Positions 1 through 7,801 of a stretch of 64,000 bases of DNA are shown one piece after another. The stretch comes from Paenisporosarcina sp. FSL H8-0542 (lineage in GTDB: Bacteria; Bacillota; Bacilli; Bacillales_A; Planococcaceae): contig NZ_CP152050.1 of assembly GCF_038632915.1 (NCBI RefSeq), forward strand, positions 2,387,001 through 2,451,000, read 5' to 3'. Positions within the stretch are counted from its first letter, which is position 1, and each line of letters starts with the position of its first letter. Under the pieces are notes generated by a model, which saw only the letters and a list, made by a program, of their open reading frames with translations, did no database searches and had not been told where the DNA came from. Position numbers and translations under genes: made by a program.

Positions 1-1
1 A

Positions 2-922
2 AATGAATTTGTATTTAGCTACCTCTGTCCTTCCCTTAAAGCCTACATCATTCATGACGATAAACGTGCAGGTTACTTCGGAAGCCTTCCCTTCTTTGAA
101 GATGAACGAATGCTTTCTTCAGGTTTTTTCATTACGGACGGTGAAGATCCGATAAGTGGGGACCACTTATTTCGAATGGGGCAGTTGGATGGTAAAAATC
201 CGGAAGGGCGTCCCTTCATGTCGAGTACAAATGCCGAGTATATCGAGCGTTACGTACAAAATCATGTGCACGACCGTTGGGCACCCGATTCTTATACGGT
301 TACTTCAGATCATGCCCAAATCACGGTTTCAAATAAATCACGAGAACAACTGGCGAGACCACTATCCCAATTCATGGGAACGCATCACTATAATTTACTA
401 CTTCATTATTTTTACAAAATCATGTTGTTGCGTATGTCATTTGAGTATAGTGAGATACAGTGGGAACAGGACGGAGATTATGTGGAAGAGTTGATTGAAC
501 TGATATCAAAGTTCTCCTCTAGGTATTATTTTGGAGAAGTTTCTGCACGTACAGAAGGAAAAGAATTAACCAGGACATACCGTGATACGTTTCATTTGAA
601 TTCTTTATATGAAGAAGTTAAACAAACATTGCACGAGCTTTATCGTGCCCAAGAAAATCAATCAAATAAACGCCATAATATGTTGTTATTCATGCTTACC
701 GTCTTTACAGTAGTTTCCGGTATTTACGGAATGAACTTGGTCATCGAAGATTGGAAAGGAAAAACAGATTGGTCGAAGGTCCCTGGCTACTCATTTTTCG
801 AATGGATCTCACTCATTACCGCTTTGGCTGGTATTTCACTATCAGCAATCTTATTGGCTACAACAGGCGGAAAAGGTCTTTGGAAGAAATTCAGAAAATG
901 GAAACGCGATCAATACAGATAA
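2..922 (+). CDS. CorA-family Mg2+ transport protein (5' end outside window)
   Basis: The reading frame is open from base 2, so the start lies upstream of the window and the gene is partial. CorA proteins are pentameric channels for Mg2+ (or Co2+/Ni2+) in the inner membrane. The visible 306 residues are a hydrophilic N-terminal region followed by two C-terminal hydrophobic segments. The first ends in the family signature YGMN, which forms the ion-selective mouth; the second is followed by a basic tail (KKFRKWKRD). This two-helix, GMN-loop layout is diagnostic of the CorA superfamily. The metal actually carried cannot be read from sequence. The gene stands alone and is followed by a good terminator. 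Confidence 0.85.
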   Translation, partial: NEFVFSYLCPSLKAYIIHDDKRAGYFGSLPFFEDERMLSSGFFITDGEDPISGDHLFRMGQLDGKNPEGRPFMSSTNAEYIERYVQNHVHDRWAPDSYTVTSDHAQITVSNKSREQLARPLSQFMGTHHYNLLLHYFYKIMLLRMSFEYSEIQWEQDGDYVEELIELISKFSSRYYFGEVSARTEGKELTRTYRDTFHLNSLYEEVKQTLHELYRAQENQSNKRHNMLLFMLTVFTVVSGIYGMNLVIEDWKGKTDWSKVPGYSFFEWISLITALAGISLSAILLATTGGKGLWKKFRKWKRDQYR

Positions 923-933
923 CGCATTAATTC

Positions 934-963
934 ACTTCTCATCTTATGATGGGAAGTTTTTTT
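934..963 (+). terminator. Rho-independent terminator of the CorA-like gene
   Basis: A 10-bp stem (ACTTCTCATC / GATGGGAAGT, one G-U pair) with a TTAT loop is followed by seven T residues, 11 bases after the stop codon. Confidence 0.85.
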
Positions 964-973
964 ATAAATAGAC

Positions 974-1001
974 TTGAAAAAATTGGTGGATTTTGTATAA
1001 T
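974..1001 (+). promoter_or_regulatory. SigA-type promoter of the xre-potABCD operon
   Basis: A -35 box TTGAAA (974-979) and a perfect -10 box TATAAT (996-1001) are separated by 16 bp. Transcription would begin near 1008, which puts the 12-bp direct repeats at 1013-1046 in the start-proximal leader. Confidence 0.7.
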
Positions 1002-1012
1002 AAAAGACGTTT

Positions 1013-1046
1013 ATAGTAAACTTAAAGTATTGTGATAGTAAACTTA
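1013..1046 (+). promoter_or_regulatory. Direct repeats, candidate operator for the XRE regulator
   Basis: ATAGTAAACTTA occurs twice, at 1013-1024 and 1035-1046. The 22-bp period (two helical turns) sits just downstream of the -10 box and before the regulator gene. The placement suits autorepression by the encoded helix-turn-helix protein, but this is inference. Confidence 0.5.
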
Positions 1047-1093
1047 CATAAACATTGGTTGCTATTAATCACACCTGCGAGGAGCATCTCTTT

Positions 1094-1633
1094 ATGCAAA
1101 TTGGAAACAAAATTAAGAGTTTGCGCATCAAGAAAAGGTTAACTCAGGAAGAATTAGGTGAACGTACCGATTTGAGTAAAGGCTACATTTCACAACTGGA
1201 GCGAAATTTAAATTCCCCATCAATTGAAACGCTTTTTACTTTACTGGAAGTGCTCGGAACTAAACCGAAAGATTTCTTTGATGATGAAAAAAATCAACGC
1301 GTTGTGTATTTGGACGAAGACCAAACCGTTTATTGCGATGAAGACAAGAAGTATCAAATTCGGTGGCTTGTCCCTGAATCAAACGACAAAGAAATGGAAC
1401 CGGTTCTCGTGAAATTTTTTGAAGCAGGGGAATATAAGCAATTCGAACCTTCTTTATCAGAAACTTTTATGTATGTCTTAACAGGCAATGTACGTCTCGT
1501 TCTTGGATCGCATGAATTTTACGCAAAAGAAGGACAATCCCTATACTTTGAAGCTTCAGATCATCATCAATTATCCAATCACCACAACGGGGAATCAGAA
1601 ATATTAATTGTTGTTACACATTCTTACTTATAA
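1094..1633 (+). CDS. XRE-family regulator with C-terminal cupin domain
   Basis: A 179-residue regulator with a Cro/C1-type helix-turn-helix over about residues 5-60 (TQEELGERTDLSKGYISQLE) and a C-terminal cupin fold of about 100 residues that probably binds a small effector. The same architecture is found in PuuR-type regulators. It lies 15 bp ahead of potABCD, so it most likely controls polyamine uptake in response to polyamine or a related ligand. I chose ATG 1094 because GAGGAG lies about 10 bases upstream; an in-frame TTG at 1055 has no ribosome site. Confidence 0.85.
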   Translation: MQIGNKIKSLRIKKRLTQEELGERTDLSKGYISQLERNLNSPSIETLFTLLEVLGTKPKDFFDDEKNQRVVYLDEDQTVYCDEDKKYQIRWLVPESNDKEMEPVLVKFFEAGEYKQFEPSLSETFMYVLTGNVRLVLGSHEFYAKEGQSLYFEASDHHQLSNHHNGESEILIVVTHSYL

Positions 1634-1648
1634 ATCAGGAGGTCAATC

Positions 1649-2755
1649 ATGACAGACACTACGATTATCCGCTTTGACAACGTCACAAAATCATACGACA
1701 GCGCGACACCTGTGTTAAACAATGTGAGCTTTGAGATTGAACGCGGAAAATTTTATACATTACTCGGTCCTTCCGGCTGTGGAAAAACGACGATATTGCG
1801 ATTGATTGCCGGATTCATGGAACCGACCAGCGGCGAAATATATTTCAATGGCAAAAAAATCAACCATGTGCCCGCAAATGAACGACAAGTCAACACGGTT
1901 TTCCAAGACTATGCCCTCTTCCCTCACTTAAATGTATTTGAGAATGTGGCATTTGGATTACGTATCAAGAAGTTAAAAAAAGACGAGATTAATCGTCGAG
2001 TATTAGAAGCTCTTAAGTTTGTTAATTTAGTAGGATATGAGAACCGTGAAATTATCGAAATGTCTGGCGGACAAAAACAACGTGTCGCAATCGCACGCGC
2101 TATTGTAAATGATCCGGAAGTTATCTTACTCGACGAACCATTGTCTGCACTTGATTTGAAGTTGAGAACGGAAATGCAATATGAACTTCGTGAATTGCAA
2201 CAGCGACTCGGCAAGACCTTTATATTTGTTACACATGATCAGGAAGAAGCCTTGGCTATGTCAGATGAAATTTTTGTTATGAATGCAGGAGTCATTCAAC
2301 AAAGCGGTACACCCATGGATATTTATGATGAACCTATCAACAGATTCGTGGCAGATTTCATTGGAGAATCCAATATCGTTCCAGGAGTGATGATTTCCGA
2401 TTACCATGTACAATTTGGCGGAAAAGAATTTGAATGTGCGGACAAAGGTTTGTCGTCGAACGAGAAAGTAGATATCGTCATCCGTCCGGAAGACTTGGAA
2501 ATTACTACTGTTGATCGAGGAAAAATGACCGTTAAAGTAGACACACAATTATTCCGGGGAGTTCACTATGAATTATCTACCTTCGATAAAGAAGGCAACG
2601 AATGGCTCGTCCATTCGACTAAAAAGGCAGCAGTAGGGGAAGAAATCGGCTTGGATTTCGAACCGGAAGCGATTCATGTCATGCGTTTGAACGAAACAGA
2701 AGAAGAATTCGACAAGCGTCTAGAATCGTATGGAGAAGAGCACCATGCAAAATAA
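1649..2755 (+). CDS. potA: Spermidine/putrescine ABC transporter ATPase PotA
   Basis: The ATP-hydrolysing subunit of the polyamine importer PotABCD, acting on the cytoplasmic face of the membrane. It has a Walker A motif GPSGCGKTT (residues 40-48), a signature motif [14 protein letters not shown] (LSGGQ variant), a Walker [12 protein letters not shown] and an H-loop VTHDQEEA. The last ~100 residues form a TOBE-like regulatory domain ([10 protein letters not shown]). At 368 residues it has normal family length. The ribosome site is AGGAGG just before ATG. It is followed by potB with an 11-bp overlap. Confidence 0.95.
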   Translation: MTDTTIIRFDNVTKSYDSATPVLNNVSFEIERGKFYTLLGPSGCGKTTILRLIAGFMEPTSGEIYFNGKKINHVPANERQVNTVFQDYALFPHLNVFENVAFGLRIKKLKKDEINRRVLEALKFVNLVGYENREIIEMSGGQKQRVAIARAIVNDPEVILLDEPLSALDLKLRTEMQYELRELQQRLGKTFIFVTHDQEEALAMSDEIFVMNAGVIQQSGTPMDIYDEPINRFVADFIGESNIVPGVMISDYHVQFGGKEFECADKGLSSNEKVDIVIRPEDLEITTVDRGKMTVKVDTQLFRGVHYELSTFDKEGNEWLVHSTKKAAVGEEIGLDFEPEAIHVMRLNETEEEFDKRLESYGEEHHAK

Positions 2756-3569
2756 CACAAATCGTTCCTTTTATTTAGTTCCTTATATTGGCTGGATGCT
2801 GCTCTTTGTCATTGCACCAATTGTACTTGTTGTTTATTTTTCGTTGTTTGATTTACATGGGAATTTTTCATTCGTAAATTATCAGAATTTCTTTACTTCT
2901 GTATATTTGAAAATGACCTTAAGCTCGTTTTGGTATGCTTTTCTTATTACTGCTTTCACCTTAGTCATTGCATATCCCACTGCTTACTGGTTGACCAAAA
3001 CAAAACATAAACAATTATGGTTACTGCTTATCATTATTCCTTCATGGATTAATCTGTTGTTAAAAACATATGCCTTTATTGGTATTTTTGGTGTAATTGG
3101 CCCTATAAATCAACTGTTCGATACATTGGGGATTGGCACAAAACAAATTCTCTATACTGATTTCAGTTTCATTTTCGTTTCAGTCTATATTTTTATTCCA
3201 TTCATGATTTTACCGATTTTTAACTCTCTCGATAAAATGAATCATTCGCTGATAGATGCCGCCCGCGACCTAGGCTCATCTACATGGACAACATTTACGA
3301 AAGTGATTTTCCCATTAACAATCAATGGTGTGAAATCTGGAATTCAGGCTGTATTTATTCCTTCCCTATCGTTATTTATGATTACCAGACTGATAGCTGG
3401 TAACAAGGTCATTACGCTTGGCACAGCGATCGAACAACAATTTTTAGTGACTCAAAATTGGGGAATGGGTTCGACCATTGCCGTATTCTTGATTTTATTT
3501 ATGGTTATCATCATGATTTTAACTGGTCAAAAAGAGAAGGGGGCGCTTTCAAATGGACAGATCAAGTAA
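2745..3569 (+). CDS. potB: Spermidine/putrescine ABC transporter permease PotB
   Basis: One of the two inner-membrane permease subunits of PotABCD, with about six hydrophobic helices. The EAA-type loop that docks on PotA is visible as [20 protein letters not shown]. The start is set at ATG 2745 (MQNNTNRSF) because GGAGAAG lies 6 bases upstream; the in-frame ATG 2730 lacks a site. It overlaps potA by 11 bp and potC by 17 bp, implying translational coupling. Confidence 0.93.
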   Translation: MQNNTNRSFYLVPYIGWMLLFVIAPIVLVVYFSLFDLHGNFSFVNYQNFFTSVYLKMTLSSFWYAFLITAFTLVIAYPTAYWLTKTKHKQLWLLLIIIPSWINLLLKTYAFIGIFGVIGPINQLFDTLGIGTKQILYTDFSFIFVSVYIFIPFMILPIFNSLDKMNHSLIDAARDLGSSTWTTFTKVIFPLTINGVKSGIQAVFIPSLSLFMITRLIAGNKVITLGTAIEQQFLVTQNWGMGSTIAVFLILFMVIIMILTGQKEKGALSNGQIK

Positions 3570-4356
3570 ATTATCAAAAGTTTATTTAGCACTTGTTTTT
3601 GTCATTCTGTATACGCCTATCTTTTACTTGATCTTTTACTCATTTAATAGTGGTGGTACCATGTCAAGTTTTAAATCCTTTACCTTTGAACACTATAAGG
3701 CAGTTTTTGCCGATACACGACTCATCATGATTCTGATTAATACGGTTATTGTTGCATTATTATCTGCACTCCTTTCCACTGCAATTGGGGTAATCGGTGC
3801 TATCGGTATAATATTTTTAAAAAACCGTAAATCCCGTAATGCACTGTTGTCCCTTAACAATGTGCTGGTTGTCAGCCCTGACGTAATCATAGGGGCATCA
3901 TTCTTGATCTTATTTACAATGGTCGGAGTGAAATTGGGCTTTGCTTCGGTATTGATATCACATATCGCGTTTAGTGTCCCAATTGTGGTCATTATGGTCT
4001 TGCCAAAATTACAGGAAATGAGCAGCACTTTGATTGATGCAGCACTCGATCTTGGCGCTTCAAAACGTGATGTATTGAGCCGTGTAATCATTCCATATAT
4101 TAAACCCGGGATATTTGCGGGATTCTTTTTGGCCCTGACATATTCACTGGATGATTTTGCCGTGACCTTCTTTGTAACGGGGAATGGTTTTTCCACCCTG
4201 TCCGTTGAAATATATTCCATGGCACGTGCAGGCATCACATTAACGATTAATGCATTATCGGGTCTTTTGTTTATCGTTACACTACTATTGGTACTAGGTT
4301 ATTACTTCGTGACGAATCGCACAAAAAACCCGCTTAGAACGGGGGTTTCTAAATGA
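3553..4356 (+). CDS. potC: Spermidine/putrescine ABC transporter permease PotC
   Basis: The second permease of the polyamine importer, 267 residues and about six membrane helices. Its EAA-type loop reads DAALDLGASKRDVLSRVIIP. The start ATG lies inside potB, with AGAAGGGGG just upstream. The stop codon overlaps the potD start (ATGA). Together with PotB it forms the channel that receives substrate from PotD. Confidence 0.93.
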   Translation: MDRSSKLSKVYLALVFVILYTPIFYLIFYSFNSGGTMSSFKSFTFEHYKAVFADTRLIMILINTVIVALLSALLSTAIGVIGAIGIIFLKNRKSRNALLSLNNVLVVSPDVIIGASFLILFTMVGVKLGFASVLISHIAFSVPIVVIMVLPKLQEMSSTLIDAALDLGASKRDVLSRVIIPYIKPGIFAGFFLALTYSLDDFAVTFFVTGNGFSTLSVEIYSMARAGITLTINALSGLLFIVTLLLVLGYYFVTNRTKNPLRTGVSK

Positions 4357-5426
4357 AAGATATCATTCGTGCAGTTATAGCGATACTCATCATTTGCACA
4401 GTTTTATTTTATGTCAATAACCAACTGAACAAATCCACAGGAAGAGCTGGAAGCGATACAATCAGCGTTTACAACTGGGGAGAATATATTGACCCTGAAC
4501 TCATCAAACGATTTGAAAAAGAAACAGGTATCACAGTTGTTTATGAAACATTTGAATCGAACGAAGCGATGATGACCAAAATCGAACAAGGTGGTACTTC
4601 TTATGATGTGGCCATGCCTTCCGAATATACGATTGAAAAAATGAAAGAAAACGATTTATTAATTCCGATAGATCATAGTAAAATACCTAATTTATCAAAC
4701 ATAGACCCTTACTTCCTTGACTTACCTTTTGATCCTGGCAATGAATATTCCATTCCTTATTTTTGGGGAACAGTTGGAATCGCCTTCAATCCAAAACTGT
4801 TGGATGGTCAAACATTTGAAAGTTGGGAAGATCTGTGGGATCCATCTTTAAAGCAAGAAGTCATTTTAGTTGACGGTGCACGTGAAGTAATGGGTATGGG
4901 TTTGAATACTTTGGGATATTCACTCAATACAAAAGATGAGCACCAACTTCAAGAAGCTACGGATAAATTAAAAACCCTATCCCCCAATATTAAAGCCATT
5001 CTTGGTGATGAAATTGTGGAAACGATGCGACGTAGTGAAGCAGCTGTAGCTCTGGTGTGGTCAGGACAGGCTGCTGACATTATGTATGTCAATGAAGATA
5101 TTGACTATGCTGTTCCTAAAGAAGGATCAAACTTATGGTTTGATAATATGGTTATTCCGAAAACGGCAGCGAACGTAGAAGGTGCTCATAAATTTATCAA
5201 TTTCATGCTTGATCCAGAAGTAGCTGCGCAAAATGCAGATTATGTAGGATACTCGACACCTAATGAAAATGCCATTCCACTGATGGATCCTGAAGTAACA
5301 GCGGATGAGCGTTTTTATCCAACTAAAGAGATGCGGGAGCGTTTGGAAGTCTATAAAAACCTGGGATTGGAAACTCTCGGTAGGTACAATGAGTTGTTCT
5401 TGGAATTTAAGATGGATGCCCAGTAA
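4353..5426 (+). CDS. potD: Spermidine/putrescine-binding protein PotD
   Basis: The extracellular substrate-binding protein of PotABCD, 357 residues, in the periplasmic-binding-protein fold. The mature part opens with VYNWGEYIDPELIKRFEKET, typical of PotD/PotF. The N-terminus (residues 5-22) is hydrophobic, but its only cysteine sits in LIIC, a poor lipobox without Gly/Ala/Ser before Cys. The protein may therefore be held by an uncleaved helix rather than a lipid. It is the last gene of the operon and is followed by a terminator. Confidence 0.93.
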   Translation: MKDIIRAVIAILIICTVLFYVNNQLNKSTGRAGSDTISVYNWGEYIDPELIKRFEKETGITVVYETFESNEAMMTKIEQGGTSYDVAMPSEYTIEKMKENDLLIPIDHSKIPNLSNIDPYFLDLPFDPGNEYSIPYFWGTVGIAFNPKLLDGQTFESWEDLWDPSLKQEVILVDGAREVMGMGLNTLGYSLNTKDEHQLQEATDKLKTLSPNIKAILGDEIVETMRRSEAAVALVWSGQAADIMYVNEDIDYAVPKEGSNLWFDNMVIPKTAANVEGAHKFINFMLDPEVAAQNADYVGYSTPNENAIPLMDPEVTADERFYPTKEMRERLEVYKNLGLETLGRYNELFLEFKMDAQ

Positions 5427-5477
5427 TCATTAAATCAACTCCCTTTTATAGAGATAAAACCTCAACTTGCGGATACG

Positions 5478-5506
5478 AAACCTGCTCATACACTGGGCAG
5501 GTTTTT
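5478..5506 (+). terminator. Terminator of the potABCD operon
   Basis: AAACCTGC (5478-5485) pairs with GCAGGTTT (5497-5504) and the helix runs into a short T run, about 50 bases after the potD stop. Confidence 0.75.
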
Positions 5507-5581
5507 GTAATGGATTTTTATTAATTATGTGTTAAAATTTTAGATACTCGAAACAGTTTGAGCAAGAAAGTAGGATGTATA

Positions 5582-6760
5582 ATGGCGGGTAAATCAAATC
5601 GCTTTGCACTTTTTGTGCTGATGTTTAATATGTTCATTGCCATGTCAGGAATTGGCTTAATTATTCCAATAATGCCAGATTACTTGGAAACCTTTGGTGT
5701 GGCTGGTCAGGCACTTGGATTTTTGATCGCCATGTTTGCCTTTTCCCAATTTTTATTTTCTCCTTTAGCCGGAGACTTATCAGATAAATATGGTCGTAAA
5801 TATTTAATTATTATTGGACTTGTCATTTTCGGTTTGTCTCAACTGATGTTCGGATTAGCGTCAGATTTATGGATTTTGTATTTGGCAAGGTTCTTTAGCG
5901 GTGTCGGTTCGGCGTTTATCGTTCCGCCAATGATGGCATTCGTCGCGGATATTACGACTGAAGAAGAGCGTGGAAAAGGAATGGGATTGCTTGGTGCTTC
6001 GATGTCCCTTGGCTTTATGATTGGGCCAGCAATCGGTGGCTTATTGGCAGAAGTAAGCCTTCGTTTTCCTTTTTATGTGGCAACGAGCGCAGCATTAGTG
6101 GCAGCAGTCATATCAATGTTTGTGTTACCTAAAACAGCACCAGTTGTTCAAACTGGTAAGCCAACTAAACGAGAGAACTTATTCAAACAAATGAAACATT
6201 CAACGACCACACCATATTTTGTCATGTTAATCGTAATGTTTGTATTTTCATTTGGTCTAGCAAATTTCCAGTCAACGATTGCTTTATATGTGGATAAAAA
6301 ATATGCATTTACCCCAGGTGAAATTGCCGTATTAATTACAGCAGGCGGCTTTGTAGGTGTTATTGTTCAGACATTTGTCATCAATAAACTATTCGTGAAG
6401 TATGGCGAATTGAAAGTGATTCTAGTGAATCTACTTGTGTCTGCTCTTGCTATGATTTCCGTGCTATTTGTTGATGGTTTCTGGCCGATTTTGATTGTGT
6501 CGAGTGTATTCTTTACAGCCGCTTCATTGTTGAGACCTGCATTGAATACACTGATTTCGAAACAGGCTGGAACTGAACAAGGTTTTGCAGCAGGTATGAA
6601 TAATGCTTATATGAGCTTAGGAAATATGGTCGGTCCGGCCTTGGCTGGAATTTTGTTCGACATCAACATGAACTTCCCTTATATGGCTGGCACGCTTATA
6701 TTGATTGTTTGCTTCTTCATCGCTTCTCTTACGCAGCGAAAATCGGCAGTTGTCATTTAA
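5582..6760 (+). CDS. MFS multidrug efflux transporter (DHA1, NorA/Bmr-like)
   Basis: A 392-residue, 12-helix major facilitator, probably a proton-driven drug exporter. Between helices 2 and 3 is the MFS signature (DLSDKYGRKYLI), and motif C of antiporters appears in helix 5 (GFMIGPAIGGLL), which favours drug:H+ antiport. I use ATG 5582 (MAGKSNRF) with AGTAGGA just upstream; TTG 5558 is in frame but less likely. It is monocistronic. The 3' side is a repeat array rather than a clean terminator. Substrate is unknown. Confidence 0.85.
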   Translation: MAGKSNRFALFVLMFNMFIAMSGIGLIIPIMPDYLETFGVAGQALGFLIAMFAFSQFLFSPLAGDLSDKYGRKYLIIIGLVIFGLSQLMFGLASDLWILYLARFFSGVGSAFIVPPMMAFVADITTEEERGKGMGLLGASMSLGFMIGPAIGGLLAEVSLRFPFYVATSAALVAAVISMFVLPKTAPVVQTGKPTKRENLFKQMKHSTTTPYFVMLIVMFVFSFGLANFQSTIALYVDKKYAFTPGEIAVLITAGGFVGVIVQTFVINKLFVKYGELKVILVNLLVSALAMISVLFVDGFWPILIVSSVFFTAASLLRPALNTLISKQAGTEQGFAAGMNNAYMSLGNMVGPALAGILFDINMNFPYMAGTLILIVCFFIASLTQRKSAVVI

Positions 6761-6819
6761 TAAATTGGTTCTGTTTAACGATATTGTTAATCAGTAAGGA
6801 AATCAGCTATAAACATCTG

Positions 6820-7075
6820 CTCCTGCATCGCTGCGCTAGCTTCGAAACATGAAAGTGCGTTGCATCGCTGCGCCAGCTTCGTCGCAAAGACTAGACCAAT
6901 GCTCCTGCATCGCTGCGCTAGCTTCGTCGCAAAGATTAGGCCAATGCTCCTGCATCGCTGCGCTAGCTTCGTCGCAAAGATTAGACCAATGCTCCTGCAT
7001 CGCTGCGCTAGCTTCGTCGCAAAGATTAGACCAATGCTCCTGTTTCTGCATCGCTGCGCTAACATCGTCGCAAAG
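6820..7075. repeat. 45-bp tandem repeat array, about six copies
   Basis: The core GCATCGCTGCG begins at 6825, 6862, 6907, 6952, 6997 and 7048. The period is exactly 45 bp for the central copies, 37 bp for the first (deleted) and 51 bp for the last (6-bp insertion). Since 45 is a multiple of three, overlapping open frames appear on both strands; I regard them as artefacts. The unit contains CGTCGCAAAGATTAGA, the same sequence that forms the left arm of the dispersed repeat near 51 kb. The array looks like local amplification of the 5' part of that element. Confidence 0.9.
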
Positions 7076-7193
7076 GCTAGTGCCAAACTATTTTTGGCCC
7101 TATCCTTCCTGCGGAAAAATGGATTGCCAAGACCCCACAGCGAGGAGGCTTGGTAGTTTGTTCGCGGAAAGGGAGCAGATTCCCTCTTTTTAT
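7064..7193 (+). repeat. Dispersed structured intergenic repeat, copy A
   Basis: The last tandem unit runs into a sequence shared in order with the copies near 51.1 and 57.3 kb: an imperfect hairpin around GCCAAA/TTTGGC, then CCTGCGGAAAAA, GCCAAGACC, CGAGGAGGCTTG, CGCGGAAAGGGA and GATTCCCTCT. The end carries a small inverted repeat (AGGGA/TCCCT). It lies between the 3' ends of convergent genes. Together with the tandem array it accounts for the gene-free 6761-7264 stretch. Confidence 0.8.
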
Positions 7194-7219
7194 AGAACAG
7201 AGTCAGAATAATAAATAAG

Positions 7220-7265
7220 AAAAAGGTTGTTCCAGGAAGGCTTACCTTCCGAGAACAACCTTTTT
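7220..7265 (-). terminator. Terminator of the GNAT gene
   Basis: A long hairpin with outer stem AAAAAGGTTGTTC/GAACAACCTTTTT and inner stem GAAGG/CCTTC. It has T runs on both strands, so it may also stop plus-strand transcripts leaving the repeat region. Confidence 0.85.
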
Positions 7266-7780
7266 CATTTATCATCTTGTAAAATTTGATATTCGAAGTA
7301 GGGTTCTTCTTGATTAGTGTCATCAAACCACTTCATTTCGATAAACTGAAATCCTGCTTTTTCGAGAATTTTAGTGGAACTGACATTGTGAGGGTCGGCA
7401 GAGGCAAAAATCGTTTCCACTCCATCGGTTTGCTTCGCAATTTCGGTGCATGCTACTGCTGCTTCTGTCGCATACCCCTTCCCCCAGCTGTCTTTAGAAA
7501 GATGATAAATCAATTCAACTTTTTCCAAGCCGCTCGCTACATTGAAACCAGCTGCTCCAATCACTTCACTGGTCTCTTTCTCGACCACCGCATAAACAGA
7601 GAGCCCCTTTTTTTCATGACATGCTTGATAGGACATTAGAACTTTTCCTAACATTTCATGTGGTGTTGGCCCCCCACAATGCACCATCACTTCGGCATTC
7701 CCCCAAAAATTCTTTGCCGCCTCTTCATCTTCAACCGAAAAAACCTTTAATGCCAATCGATCACTTTCATGGACGATCAT
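7265..7780 (-). CDS. GNAT N-acetyltransferase (RimJ/RimL-like)
   Basis: A 171-residue acetyl-CoA-dependent acetyltransferase of the GNAT fold. It shows the typical order: an N-terminal strand (ESDRLALKVF), a central sheet ending VIGAAGFNV, the acetyl-CoA-binding stretch SWGKGYATEA (variant of Q/RxxGxG/A) and the C-terminal NVSSTKILEKAGF seen in RimJ/RimL relatives. The acceptor (protein N-terminus or small amine) cannot be predicted. GGGGAA lies 7 bases before ATG. It is 21 bp downstream of the VWA operon on the same strand, but has its own terminator. Confidence 0.85.
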   Translation of the reverse strand: MIVHESDRLALKVFSVEDEEAAKNFWGNAEVMVHCGGPTPHEMLGKVLMSYQACHEKKGLSVYAVVEKETSEVIGAAGFNVASGLEKVELIYHLSKDSWGKGYATEAAVACTEIAKQTDGVETIFASADPHNVSSTKILEKAGFQFIEMKWFDDTNQEEPYFEYQILQDDK

Positions 7781-7801
7781 TTTGTATTCCCCACTTTACC
7801 T

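Noticed and set aside
6787-7326. Overlapping open frames on both strands with 15-residue repeats (ASAAMQEHW and related)
   Set aside because: They come from the 45-bp tandem array (a multiple of three), lack ribosome sites and overlap the GNAT gene end.
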